The notes beneath the pieces are model-generated. The model saw nothing but the letters and a program-made list of their open reading frames with translations. It was not told where the DNA came from and did no database searches. The position numbers and the translations under genes were made by a program. Below, in pieces: positions 1 through 7,203 of a DNA stretch of 21,228 bases (position 1 is its first letter; each line of letters opens with the position of its first letter). The DNA is from a virus: positions 1-21,228 of the IMG/VR virus record IMGVR_UViG_3300035070_001788. One strand, given 5' to 3'.

Positions 1-1370
1 AGTAAACCATCTCCATCTGCAACTGCTGTAGTGCCTCTTGCAGTGCCACCATCTATTAAATTAATTTCTGCGGCAGTTGAAGTTACTGCTGTGCTTCCTA
101 ATGTAAATTGTCCATCAGGTACAATAAGTCCTGCTGCTCCACCTAATATTAAATCATCAGCTGAAGTGTCCCATAACATATATGCACTTGCTGTATCCCC
201 AAATAATTTTACATCATATCCTTGATCATCTGCTCCAACTGTAAATGTTGCATCTAATTGAACTGCACCATCAATATCAACAGCATCTAAATTTGTAGTT
301 CCATCTATATCTGCATTACCTGATATATCTAATGTAGCTGCGTCTAACTCACCTGATAAAGTAATATTAGTTGCACCAGTAATTGCACCATCCATTGCAA
401 TAGCACCATTAATATCAATTGTTGTAGCTGCTATTTGTATTTCTGTATCTGCAACAATATCTAATTGGCCATCTGTAGATGAATTAATATATAAACCAGT
501 ATCTCTAAAAAGAAGTTTGTTTGCACCATTTAAAGTTAAACCTGTTCCATCTGTATGTGTTAAAGTTGTGTCTGAATCTGCACCAAAACTTAGTACAGCA
601 GAGTCACTTAATAATTTAACATCATCACCAAAGACTGCATCTTTTGCTACAGACAATCCACCATCAGTTTGTAATGAACCATCCGTTGTAGAAGTTGCTT
701 CAGTCGTGTCGTCTGTTTTTACAATACCACTAGCTGTAACTGTTGTAGCTGTTAATGCTTGTGCAGCAATTGTACTACCTGATTGTGCAGTAAAAGTATT
801 TGCAGTAAATTGAAAATCATCTGCTCCTGCAATTTTAATATCTATTTGGTCATCTGTATCTGCTGTAATACTTGTATCACCATCAGCATCTAAAATTAAT
901 TCATTACCATCTAAATCATGATCTCCTGTAGATGCAATACCTGAATCAACTAAATTTGGATTTGTAGCATCATCTGCAGTAGCGTAGACAAGTTTACTTC
1001 CTTTATCTGTTGCTGCAAAAGTAACTGAACTTCCTGAACCAGACGCGTATTTAAATTGAACTGTATAAGCACCAGATGTACCATTAACTAAAACATATAA
1101 TTGTTGAACATCTAAAGGAATTGTTACGATTTGGTTTCCAGTGATTGTTCCAGTAAATTTTATAATTCTATGAGCAAGAACAGCACCTGCTGATCCATCT
1201 GAAACTGATAATGTTGTTGTATCAGCACTACCAGCTATACTTTGTTCAATGTAACCACCTGAGATTTGTTCTACAATGCTTAAATTTGTATTAGTTTTTG
1301 TTCCCCAAGTTCCGGCGTTTTCGCCAGTGGTCATTAATTCTGTTCCTAGTCCTGTAAATGTTGATGCCAT
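1..1370 (-). CDS. Phage tail-fibre-like structural protein (C-terminus cut by window edge)
   Basis: The frame is open for 456 codons from the ATG at 1370 to the left edge, so the C-terminus is missing. An AAGGAA ribosome site precedes the start, 11 bases after the next gene upstream. The N-terminus (MASTFTGLGTELMTTGENAG) leads into a beta-rich region of about 110 residues. After it come imperfect, low-complexity repeats rich in Asp, Thr, Ala and Gly: variants of DQIDI, DGQLDI, DISGNADIDG and TAAEINLIDGG. This style is common in fibre or appendage proteins of marine podoviruses and cyanophages and usually folds as a beta-helix. It is last in the visible structural operon, after the neck and adaptor genes, which suits a tail appendage. 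Receptor binding is an inference; the tip domain that would show it is outside the window. An internal virion or tail-spike protein is the alternative. Confidence 0.75.
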   Translation of the reverse strand, partial: MASTFTGLGTELMTTGENAGTWGTKTNTNLSIVEQISGGYIEQSIAGSADTTTLSVSDGSAGAVLAHRIIKFTGTITGNQIVTIPLDVQQLYVLVNGTSGAYTVQFKYASGSGSSVTFAATDKGSKLVYATADDATNPNLVDSGIASTGDHDLDGNELILDADGDTSITADTDDQIDIKIAGADDFQFTANTFTAQSGSTIAAQALTATTVTASGIVKTDDTTEATSTTDGSLQTDGGLSVAKDAVFGDDVKLLSDSAVLSFGADSDTTLTHTDGTGLTLNGANKLLFRDTGLYINSSTDGQLDIVADTEIQIAATTIDINGAIAMDGAITGATNITLSGELDAATLDISGNADIDGTTNLDAVDIDGAVQLDATFTVGADDQGYDVKLFGDTASAYMLWDTSADDLILGGAAGLIVPDGQFTLGSTAVTSTAAEINLIDGGTARGTTAVADGDGL

Positions 1371-1381
1371 AATTTAATTCC

Positions 1382-2086
1382 TTAAGGTGTTCGAGAAGGC
1401 ACTGGGATTCTTACTGTTCCGTCTGTGTAATCATCTCTTCGTCTTCTACCTATTTGTTCTCCTCCAAATTTTTGTACTTCTTGTTGATACTTTTGTTCAT
1501 ATAATTGCAGCATATCAGCTGGACCTTTTAAAAAAGCATACGCTTCTGCTAAGCAACAATATAACAGACCATTTGGAAAATTCATACTAATATAATTAGT
1601 GTCATTATTTTCAAATATACCCGGTACTGCATTGTAATGAATTTTGTAAGCAAACGTTCCGCTCGGTGCTGGTGATACAACTATAGACCCAGAGTTTGAT
1701 GAACTCTCTCCAGTTGCTCCAGTATCTAACATAGCATAGTATTTTGGGGTTCCAGTAGATGTAGCTGCTGAAATATACTCTTCTAAAAATGTTAAATCTT
1801 TTTTTTCTAAATATGCATTAGCACCAGTATAAGTAGATCCAGTTGCAGTATAAACTTGTACGGCTCTAACAAATACAGCTCCCGCTGGAACAGTTACATT
1901 ATTTGTTCCGGCTGTAAAATTACCTGTAGATGTTTTTCTATCAGCGTCAATCGGAGCATCTCTAAAAATTCTGTACTGTGCATTTAAGATAATATTTTCT
2001 AAAACACTATCAGATAGCACCGTAGAGCCAACTTCTGTATAGCTTCTTATTTGTGTTTTTAATCCTGATGCACTTAATCCTGCCAT
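1382..2086 (-). CDS. Putative head-tail adaptor / tail-tube-like structural protein
   Basis: A 234-residue protein without membrane segments or cysteine motifs. The first 45 residues look helical (LSASGLKTQIRSYTEVGSTV, then an ILNAQYRIFRDAP helix). A beta-rich middle follows, with TVPAGAVFVRAV near residue 65 and YYAMLDTG near 117. A second helical part, around PNGLLYCCLAEAYAFLKGP (about 170-190), leads to a basic QIGRRRRDDY tail. Helix-beta-helix organisation with a late Tyr/Leu-rich helix is usual in gp4/gp11-like neck proteins of podoviruses, but I recognise no diagnostic motif. It starts one base after the stop of the 184-aa gene and has only a poor ribosome site, so it probably relies on coupling. 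It sits between two other neck-type genes and the fibre. Structural role likely; the exact assignment is uncertain. Confidence 0.7.
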   Translation of the reverse strand: MAGLSASGLKTQIRSYTEVGSTVLSDSVLENIILNAQYRIFRDAPIDADRKTSTGNFTAGTNNVTVPAGAVFVRAVQVYTATGSTYTGANAYLEKKDLTFLEEYISAATSTGTPKYYAMLDTGATGESSSNSGSIVVSPAPSGTFAYKIHYNAVPGIFENNDTNYISMNFPNGLLYCCLAEAYAFLKGPADMLQLYEQKYQQEVQKFGGEQIGRRRRDDYTDGTVRIPVPSRTP

Positions 2087-2087
2087 A

Positions 2088-2642
2088 TTATGCTGTCAAT
2101 GTTGCCGGACCAGCCGAACAATTATTGCCTCCTCCTGATACTCCTCCACTTGTAGCAGTGTTTGTGTCTACAGTAAAGTGATAGAAATTATCTGTTTGTG
2201 TTATAGTGCCGCTTGAATCTCGTTTGCCAACTGTAATCGAGTAGCCAGCAGATTTTGCAACATTAGATCCAGTAATACCATCAAAATTTTTTGGATTATT
2301 AAATGTTGCAGACGTTGAAAGTGTGCCTCTAAATCTAACTGTATCTCCTGTCGATCTACCGTGAGCAAATTCTGATACATTTATAATACCTGATGAAGCT
2401 GCAATTGTCTCAAAAGGATTGGGTCCTAATATTGCAATTACTTCATTTTCAGTTCTATCTGGTCTTGCATTCATTAAACCTTGTTCTTCTCCATGTTTAG
2501 CTCTAATTTCTAATTGTGGATGTTTAGTTTCAAACTCTGATCTGTGAACTAAAGAACCATTCCATTCTCTCATCATTTCATGATATGGAAACTCCATTCC
2601 TGATCTGTCTGATATTGCTTTTGAATATTTTCCTCTTGCCAT
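2088..2642 (-). CDS. Conserved marine-phage structural protein of unknown role
   Basis: A 184-residue protein opening MARGKYSKAISDRSGMEFPY, followed by REWNG and HPQLEIRAKHGEE. From memory, this beginning recurs in neck-region proteins of marine myo- and podoviruses, usually annotated only as structural. The N-terminal 70 residues are basic and probably extended (KHPQLEIRAKHGEEQGLMNA). The rest is Ser/Thr/Gly-rich beta sequence with a VRFRGT strand and a Gly/Asn-rich end (SGGVSGGGNNCSAGPATLTA). The start overlaps the stop of the gp4-like gene by one base (TAATG), so translation is probably coupled. A neck or connector role fits its position between two adaptor-type genes. No catalytic motif is visible. 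Confidence 0.75.
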   Translation of the reverse strand: MARGKYSKAISDRSGMEFPYHEMMREWNGSLVHRSEFETKHPQLEIRAKHGEEQGLMNARPDRTENEVIAILGPNPFETIAASSGIINVSEFAHGRSTGDTVRFRGTLSTSATFNNPKNFDGITGSNVAKSAGYSITVGKRDSSGTITQTDNFYHFTVDTNTATSGGVSGGGNNCSAGPATLTA

Positions 2643-3397
2643 TATGATCCTGGGTAATAAACTTTTGGTGTTATATGAACACTAGTAGAAGAACCATCTT
2701 CTGATAATGCTCTAGCTAATTCATCTTCATAATATAACTTCATTTGTTGAACTAACTGTGGTTGAAATTTTTGTGCAAGATAAAATGCTAAACCTGATAC
2801 CATACACGGTACAAATCTAAATGGTACATCTGTTGCATCTGTATAAGTTCCATCTGCATCTTGAATTCTCTTTACATAATAAAAATGTAAATCTTTGGAT
2901 GCATTAGATGAGTCTGCTGTTGGGTAAACTGTTATTGTAGTTTTATCTACGAATCTTTGTACAAAATATTTTGATGGTGTACCTTTAGATAATTTATTTG
3001 ATAGTGCAGAATAAGTTGATCTGTCAATTTTTGTCAAAGAAGAATCTGCTTGATCTGTTGCAGTTCTATCTGTTCTTAAAGTTGCCTCAAGAATATCTGC
3101 AACTCCATAAACATTTGCTGTTGCATTTGTGCTAGAACTTGTTCCATCTCCACTTGCTCTGTAAAAAGTATATTCAGTTTGACCTTCAATTAAATCAATA
3201 TTTGATTCAGCTACTTCCCAATAGTGCAAACCTCTATTGCCCCATTCTTGAAACATTATATTTAAAGAACGTCTTGCTGATTTTAATTGATATCCAGAAG
3301 TTACTTGTGATCCAATTCGTTCGTAAGCTTCTGAAATTAAATCATCAACTGCGAACGTTTTGTCGAAAGTAACTGTGCCGGAAGTTGTATTGGCCAT
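2642..3397 (-). CDS. P22 gp4-like head-completion/adaptor protein
   Basis: A 251-residue protein. The N-terminal helical section (about residues 15-60: DDLISEAYERIGSQVTSGYQ, then LKSARRSLNIMFQEWGNRGL) is the typical start of the P22 gp4-like family. Those proteins bind the portal, close the filled head and connect it to the tail. The strand segment GQTEYTFYR near residue 73 and the late helix FRFVPCMVSGLAFYLAQKF near 195 also fit. The C-terminal part is acidic and helical (QQMKLYYEDELARALSEDGS). The ribosome site GGGAGG precedes the start. It lies 11 bases after the 134-aa gene and overlaps the following gene by one base. The assignment rests on remembered family appearance, not a search. Confidence 0.7.
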   Translation of the reverse strand: MANTTSGTVTFDKTFAVDDLISEAYERIGSQVTSGYQLKSARRSLNIMFQEWGNRGLHYWEVAESNIDLIEGQTEYTFYRASGDGTSSSTNATANVYGVADILEATLRTDRTATDQADSSLTKIDRSTYSALSNKLSKGTPSKYFVQRFVDKTTITVYPTADSSNASKDLHFYYVKRIQDADGTYTDATDVPFRFVPCMVSGLAFYLAQKFQPQLVQQMKLYYEDELARALSEDGSSTSVHITPKVYYPGS

Positions 3398-3408
3398 ACG
3401 TTACCTCC

Positions 3409-3813
3409 CTAGTATACTTTAATCCACTCGCAAGTAATAGTAGCAGTATCTCCTGCTGTACAAGCTGGTAGAGTTACTTTAACATCTCCTGTTACACCTG
3501 AAGCTTCGTTATTTTTTATTCCACCTATAGAACTATAGTCAAAATAACCACTTTGTTCTAAAGTTAAAAAAGTTGCATCAGTTGTTGCATCCCAAAGCAT
3601 TCTTAATGAATCTACTTTAGCTGTCATTGAAACACTATACCAAAGTTTATTTAATCTTACTCTAGTACAAGTATCACCACTTGGGCTTGTGCCTAATGCT
3701 GAAACATCAACAATCGTTGTTGTGCCACCTGCGTTATCTGAAACATTATTATAGTGTGTTATTAATTTTTTATCACCATCAAAGATAGTTTGATTTAATA
3801 CTACATCTGCCAT
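3409..3813 (-). CDS. Small beta-rich virion protein, unknown
   Basis: A 134-residue protein with no recognised family. It is mostly beta-prone: TTTIVDVSALG near residue 33, TRVRLNKLWYSVSMTAKVDS near 50-70, and VKVTLPACTAGDTATITCEW close to the C-terminus. Length, position between capsid and neck genes, and a strong AAGGAG ribosome site suggest an abundant virion component such as a decoration or neck-ring protein. An inverted repeat lies just upstream of the ribosome site (3836-3859). Four cysteines are scattered and do not form a metal site. Function unknown. Confidence 0.75.
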   Translation of the reverse strand: MADVVLNQTIFDGDKKLITHYNNVSDNAGGTTTIVDVSALGTSPSGDTCTRVRLNKLWYSVSMTAKVDSLRMLWDATTDATFLTLEQSGYFDYSSIGGIKNNEASGVTGDVKVTLPACTAGDTATITCEWIKVY

Positions 3814-3835
3814 TTTTTATTCTCCTTTTATCTAG

Positions 3836-3859
3836 GGGTGAAGTCATTACACTTCACCC
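3836..3859 (-). promoter_or_regulatory. RNA hairpin just upstream of a ribosome binding site
   Basis: Perfect 9-bp inverted repeat GGGTGAAGT / ACTTCACCC with a 6-base loop, in the 64-base gap before the 134-aa gene. In the leftward transcript it is followed by CTAGATAAAAGGAG, not by a T-tract. It is therefore not a complete intrinsic terminator. A 5' stabilising or processing structure for the downstream cistron is more likely. Confidence 0.6.
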
Positions 3860-3877
3860 AAAGAGTTAATTTATTTA

Positions 3878-4534
3878 TTACGCGTCGTATCCCCACATTT
3901 CAATGAGTAATCTTCCTGCTGAGTAGTTTCCATCAGTAGCTGCACCAGTTACTAAATATAAATATTTATCTGCTGCTGGCACTGCACCTGCTGTAAAGTA
4001 ATCAATTGAAGCGGCAGTTAAGTCACCGTTATTCATTAATTGTGTTTGGTTTGTTAAAGCTGTAATTGCTGCATCTTCTGTACCAGTTGCTTCATCCGCG
4101 TACCAAAAATCGATATCTGGATCACCACCTGCTGGAGTTTCATAAACAGACCATTGACCTGTTAAGATAGTTCCATTGTTAGCTGCAGTAATTTGTCCAA
4201 CATGTGAATTAGCAGTTGCTGCTTTTCCAATAATATCACCAGAACCTGAACTAGCTAAACCAGTTAAGTCTATTAAAATTGAAGTAGAATAAATTCCACC
4301 AACTTTAACTGCTGCACCTGCATAAACTGTACCTGTACCAGTTGTAATACCTGTACCTGCTGACATTGTATTTCCATCAAGATCAGTAATACCGGTTACT
4401 ACTAAAGTTCCACCAATCGAAGCGTTAGTTGCGTAAGTAGAGTTATCAGTGATAGCTCCTGTTGCCGCTGTTTTTGTAATAGATTTGAATCCGTTTTCTG
4501 AACGAACCGCACCTGTAAACGTTGTATTTGCCAT
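3878..4534 (-). CDS. Beta-rich structural protein, Gly/Thr/Ala-rich
   Basis: A 218-residue protein beginning MANTTFTGAVRSENGFKSIT. It continues with low-complexity Thr/Gly/Ala segments (around GTGITTGTGTVYAGAAVKVG) and ends in the hydrophobic stretch GRLLIEMWGYDA. The N-terminal pattern (ANTTFTGAVRSENGF) recurs, as I recall, in pelagic phage virion proteins encoded next to the capsid gene. There are no cysteines. It has a strong TAGGAGG ribosome site and the most elaborate leader structure in the late block (4558-4601), suggesting high or separately controlled expression. A head fibre, decoration protein or tail component is possible; I cannot choose between them. Confidence 0.75.
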   Translation of the reverse strand: MANTTFTGAVRSENGFKSITKTAATGAITDNSTYATNASIGGTLVVTGITDLDGNTMSAGTGITTGTGTVYAGAAVKVGGIYSTSILIDLTGLASSGSGDIIGKAATANSHVGQITAANNGTILTGQWSVYETPAGGDPDIDFWYADEATGTEDAAITALTNQTQLMNNGDLTAASIDYFTAGAVPAADKYLYLVTGAATDGNYSAGRLLIEMWGYDA

Positions 4535-4557
4535 GTTAATATTCCTCCTAGAATATA

Positions 4558-4601
4558 TAAATGTAGTCCCTAGGGATGTCGACTATACGCGTCTACATTT
4601 A
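4558..4601 (-). promoter_or_regulatory. Nested palindromes in the leader of the 218-aa structural gene
   Basis: Outer arms TAAATGTAG (4558-4566) and CTACATTTA (4593-4601) are perfectly complementary over 9 bp. The 26-base interior consists almost entirely of smaller perfect palindromes: TCCCTAGGGA (4567-4576), GTCGAC (4578-4583) and ACGCGT (4587-4592). The AGGAGG ribosome site follows about 15 bases downstream in the leftward transcript. It lies in a 171-base non-coding gap (4535-4705) in which I see no gene. An RNA multi-stem element, a regulator binding site or a processing site are all possible. Confidence 0.6.
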
Positions 4602-4705
4602 AATTTTATTTTAATTTGTATAGTGTGATATTTGTACAACAGTTTTTAGTAGAGTGCAAGAGAGCCTTATAAGAAAGTGCGATTTCAGCGATGTAGCTTT
4701 GTTAC

Positions 4706-4915
4706 TTAAGTAGCTACAGAAACTTGTGGAGCAGCGCCTTCAACGCTATTTTGCCTGTGAGCGATTTGAGCTTCTTCAAGCTTAATCTCAGTAATGACTT
4801 GTCTAATCTTATCGTCAAGTCTAACCATGTTAAGAGTATATCTATCTTCGTTAATATGCTCTTGTTCCCACTTCAACTCCAAGGACCTTTTTTGTTTGTA
4901 TAGGTCTTGTATCAT
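4706..4915 (-). CDS. Small helical protein, unknown
   Basis: A 69-residue protein. I chose the ATG at 4915 because GAGGAGG lies 6 bases upstream; an in-frame TTG 15 bases earlier falls within that ribosome site and is unlikely. The sequence is charged and helical (MIQDLYKQKRSLELKWEQEH, then RLDDKIRQVITEIKLEEAQI) with an extended, uncharged Ala/Val/Ser C-terminal tail. This is consistent with a short coiled coil. It overlaps the preceding 84-aa gene by 65 bases in another frame. A large gap with palindromes follows it. Role unknown; perhaps a small chaperone or assembly factor. Confidence 0.65.
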   Translation of the reverse strand: MIQDLYKQKRSLELKWEQEHINEDRYTLNMVRLDDKIRQVITEIKLEEAQIAHRQNSVEGAAPQVSVAT

Positions 4916-5105
4916 CAACAGCCTCCTCAAAGGTTATTCGACTTATCTCGTTATTATAGTTGTTTCCGAGATATTCCCAGCTTATACTCTTTTCTCCCAA
5001 TTTGTCAAGTATTGATTCTTCAAGAGAAACAGCATTATCTTCCGCATAAACATTAAAGTTTGCGTAATGATCGTATGCCCATATTTTCACTGTGAATTGT
5101 TTCAT
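4851..5105 (-). CDS. Small acidic protein, unknown
   Basis: An 84-residue protein (MKQFTVKIWAYDHYANFNVY at the start). A beta-alpha-beta pattern is suggested by the strand-like VKIWAYD segment, the helix EDNAVSLEESILDKLGEKS (about 22-40) and a later ISRITFEEAVDD stretch. There is no metal motif or membrane segment. It follows the capsid gene across a 61-base gap holding an inverted repeat, has only a weak ribosome site, and its last 65 bases overlap the next gene. Small genes of this type next to capsid genes are common in phages but rarely assigned. Function not recognised. Confidence 0.65.
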   Translation of the reverse strand: MKQFTVKIWAYDHYANFNVYAEDNAVSLEESILDKLGEKSISWEYLGNNYNNEISRITFEEAVDDTRPIQTKKVLGVEVGTRAY

Positions 5106-5128
5106 GATTATGTCTTTCTAAAATTCAA

Positions 5129-5155
5129 TTGTGGCGGAACTATGTCCCGCCACAA
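5129..5155 (-). promoter_or_regulatory. GC-rich hairpin after the major capsid gene
   Basis: Perfect 9-bp arms TTGTGGCGG / CCGCCACAA with a 9-base loop, 12 bases past the capsid stop codon. In the leftward transcript it is followed by TTGAATTTTAG, which lacks a proper T-run. It may act as a leaky terminator or as a 3' stabiliser of capsid mRNA. Confidence 0.6.
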
Positions 5156-5166
5156 AAATGTTATGA

Positions 5167-6069
5167 TTATGCTCCTGGTGATCCGAAAATACCTCTCCAG
5201 TCAGAGAACCCAAATGAGTATCTCTCTCTAGCTTTGTATCTTACGTTTCCAGTTGTGAAGTCACCTTCCATAGCTGTTTTCATCGGTGATCTAACGAAAT
5301 GTTTTAATCCATTAGGCACGTCTGTTTTGATAAAGAACGCATCTGTATCTGTTAAGTAATGGTTAACCACATATCCTTGTGGAACCATTCCTTTAGATAC
5401 AACTGCATTGATATCATTATCAGCTGTTCCAGTTCTTCCAGAAGATTTCATTAATCTTTCTGCAGTAAATTGAAGCGCAGAAGGAACGATCATTTTCACT
5501 CCTTGTGCCGCAATTTTAAGACCTCTTTCGTCAGTCATTGCAGCGATATCTATTAAAGATTGCTCCAATGAAGTTTCGTTAAGGTCCGCTGCAACAGATA
5601 ATTCATTTCTGTCTGTCCCTGCAGCGATAGGGTGATCTGTAGCACATAGTGCTTTTCCATCTCCACCGTTTGCAGTCGCAAAAGCGTTGTTTAACACATT
5701 AGCAGCTTTCACTTGTTTAGTGTTAGCCATAGATCTTGCTAAAGCTTTTGTATATCTAGACGCAAGTCTGTCATACAAGTTATCCTCAATCGCTTCTTCA
5801 GTGATTGCGAACGCTAATGCAAGTGTTTCATGTGTGTAACGAGCTGTGAAAGTTTCTTGTGCATTATCAAATGAAACTGAAGTTCCTTCAGCTTTGATTG
5901 GTGCATTCGCGAAACCAGATAACATTACTTCTTCTTCAAAAGCTCTGTCACTGTTTTCAGTGTCGAAAATTTCCGCATGCTCATTAGCATAGTTGTTGTA
6001 CTCCAAGCCGAATAGTGCATTCAAACCTGGCTCTAGTTCTTTAACTAGTTGTCCTCTTGATATAGCCAT
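5167..6069 (-). CDS. Major capsid protein (HK97 fold, Mu-gpT-like)
   Basis: A 300-residue protein preceded by AGGAG. Mu/HK97-type head protein features in order: a short N-arm with GLNALFGLEY (about 15-24); an extended-loop region ending in TARYTHETLALAFAITEEAI near residue 75; a long spine helix with RLASRYTKALARSMANTKQV (about 100-120); LCATDHP near 141; a central domain with a GVKMIVPSALQFTAERLM strand-helix; and a terminal domain with RYKARERYSFGFSDWRGIFG. The closing W/RG-x-x-GS pattern is typical of the family. About 300 residues is a normal length without a cleaved N-terminal delta domain, and a separate scaffold gene (7204-8199) fits that. It assembles the icosahedral shell. Highly confident it is the capsid gene; the sub-family is less sure. 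Confidence 0.88.
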   Translation of the reverse strand: MAISRGQLVKELEPGLNALFGLEYNNYANEHAEIFDTENSDRAFEEEVMLSGFANAPIKAEGTSVSFDNAQETFTARYTHETLALAFAITEEAIEDNLYDRLASRYTKALARSMANTKQVKAANVLNNAFATANGGDGKALCATDHPIAAGTDRNELSVAADLNETSLEQSLIDIAAMTDERGLKIAAQGVKMIVPSALQFTAERLMKSSGRTGTADNDINAVVSKGMVPQGYVVNHYLTDTDAFFIKTDVPNGLKHFVRSPMKTAMEGDFTTGNVRYKARERYSFGFSDWRGIFGSPGA

Positions 6070-6093
6070 AATTTATATTCTCCTATTCTGCTA

Positions 6094-6666
6094 TTATACG
6101 CCAGTTGCGGTCATATAGAAATGTTCTGCAATGATCACTTTAAAGTTACAATTAGCTGATGATAAATCGCTATTGTCTGGATCGTCAGAAACTCCGATAA
6201 TTCGCAAGTTAGCTGTAGTTGTTGATTGTGTATCCGTTAATTCAGTTTTAGAAACGAAATGCGGTGTAACACCTGCCGAAACAGTTAAATCAGCGTTTGT
6301 GAAAACGTCTAATTGTTGAGTTGCGCCAGTTGCTGCCGATTGTATTTCATAAACTTGAAAAGGATCGTCAGTGACAAATGCTTTAATGTCAGTAGCTGCG
6401 TTTGAAGCCACTAAGTGATTAGCAAAAGTCGGTTTACTTGTAGTCGCGTCAGTGAAAAAAACACCTTGCATAGAGCCCAAAAGAACTCCGTTGTCTGTAT
6501 TTGCTGCAATTCCAACTGTACCTGCTGCTAAAGCAGCCATACAATCGTTTTGAGCAAAAGCAGATGCACATGCTGCTACTTCATACTCAGTAGCGGCGTT
6601 GTTATCAGCTGATTGACCAATTTTGCCTAGGGGTTTTAATCCGAAAGCTGCGTCTTGGTTTGCCAT
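6094..6666 (-). CDS. Putative capsid decoration / head-stabilising protein
   Basis: A 190-residue protein beginning MANQDAAFGLKPLGKIGQ. It is Ala/Thr-rich and beta-prone throughout, with a LLGSMQGVFFTDATTSKPTF strand pair near residue 62 and DPFQVYEIQSAATGATQQLD near 100. The AAFGLKP opening is frequent in marine phage virion proteins encoded directly before the capsid gene. Position, 24 bases upstream of the capsid gene, and size suggest a decoration protein, as lambda gpD sits next to gpE, although it is longer than gpD. A GGAG ribosome site and a hairpin (6683-6699) precede it. Confidence 0.75.
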   Translation of the reverse strand: MANQDAAFGLKPLGKIGQSADNNAATEYEVAACASAFAQNDCMAALAAGTVGIAANTDNGVLLGSMQGVFFTDATTSKPTFANHLVASNAATDIKAFVTDDPFQVYEIQSAATGATQQLDVFTNADLTVSAGVTPHFVSKTELTDTQSTTTANLRIIGVSDDPDNSDLSSANCNFKVIIAEHFYMTATGV

Positions 6667-6682
6667 ATTATTATCTCCATTT

Positions 6683-6699
6683 GTTTACCAAAGGTAAAC
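6683..6699 (-). promoter_or_regulatory. Short hairpin before the decoration-protein ribosome site
   Basis: Perfect 7-bp arms GTTTACC / GGTAAAC with a 3-base AAA loop. In the leftward transcript it is followed by AAATGGAGATAATAATATG, so it ends a few bases before the GGAG ribosome site. It lies in a 71-base gap. Confidence 0.55.
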
Positions 6700-6737
6700 G
6701 GTTAATTTATTCGTTGGCAAAAATTACTAAAAAATTA

Positions 6738-7199
6738 TTAGTCTTTTTTTGTACCACCGAAGGTTACACGAGTCTGTCTATCTACATCGATAGGCATACC
6801 TGGGTGCTGTTCCTTCAAGAGGTCGTTATCAATCGCTTCGTCTTTTGCTTTTGTAAGTTTATTAAAATATTCCTCACGCGATTTAACTAACTCTATCGAT
6901 ATCCTAGCCAGCAATAGGCCACCAACTCCGATCACGCCCTTGTATTTTCCATCGTTAATAGCTGGATAATCTGTTTCAGGATATTCATCAGCTCTCACTA
7001 ATTCGTAACCTGATCTCAGTTTACCGGCCATGTTTTTTGTATCATCAAAACCCATAGTCTCGGCTCTTATCCATCTATGATGAAACCCATCTGGTGCAGG
7101 GGGTGCATCTAAAGATGACGGTGGAGTCCAAACTGTTTTTTTAGCTGTCTTAACTCTAGTTTGACTCGCACGGGAAGTTTTTATTTTATCTGTATTCAT
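6738..7199 (-). CDS. Conserved hypothetical protein of the head module
   Basis: A 153-residue protein. The N-terminal 35 residues are basic and probably disordered (KIKTSRASQTRVKTAKKTVW). A compact middle follows with DGFHHRWIRAETMGFDDTKN (about 37-56) and GYELVRADEYP. It ends with a hydrophobic GVIGVGGLLLARISIELVKS segment (about 89-110), too short and too charged around it for a confident membrane helix, and a charged helix. An AGGAGG ribosome site overlaps the end of the scaffold gene, leaving a 4-base gap. The position between scaffold and decoration protein suggests a capsid-assembly role; the RWIRAE...Y.LV.A pattern is typical of marine phages but unnamed to me. Confidence 0.75.
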   Translation of the reverse strand: MNTDKIKTSRASQTRVKTAKKTVWTPPSSLDAPPAPDGFHHRWIRAETMGFDDTKNMAGKLRSGYELVRADEYPETDYPAINDGKYKGVIGVGGLLLARISIELVKSREEYFNKLTKAKDEAIDNDLLKEQHPGMPIDVDRQTRVTFGGTKKD

Positions 7200-7203
7200 A
7201 TGC

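Noticed and set aside
1-813. Plus-strand frames of 64 and 98 codons in the first 813 bases.
   Set aside because: They are antisense shadows of the fibre-like gene, which is open over the whole stretch on the minus strand.
5129-5155. A strong intrinsic terminator after the capsid gene.
   Set aside because: The hairpin is good but the following bases (TTGAATTTTAG) lack a T-tract, so I list it only as a hairpin.
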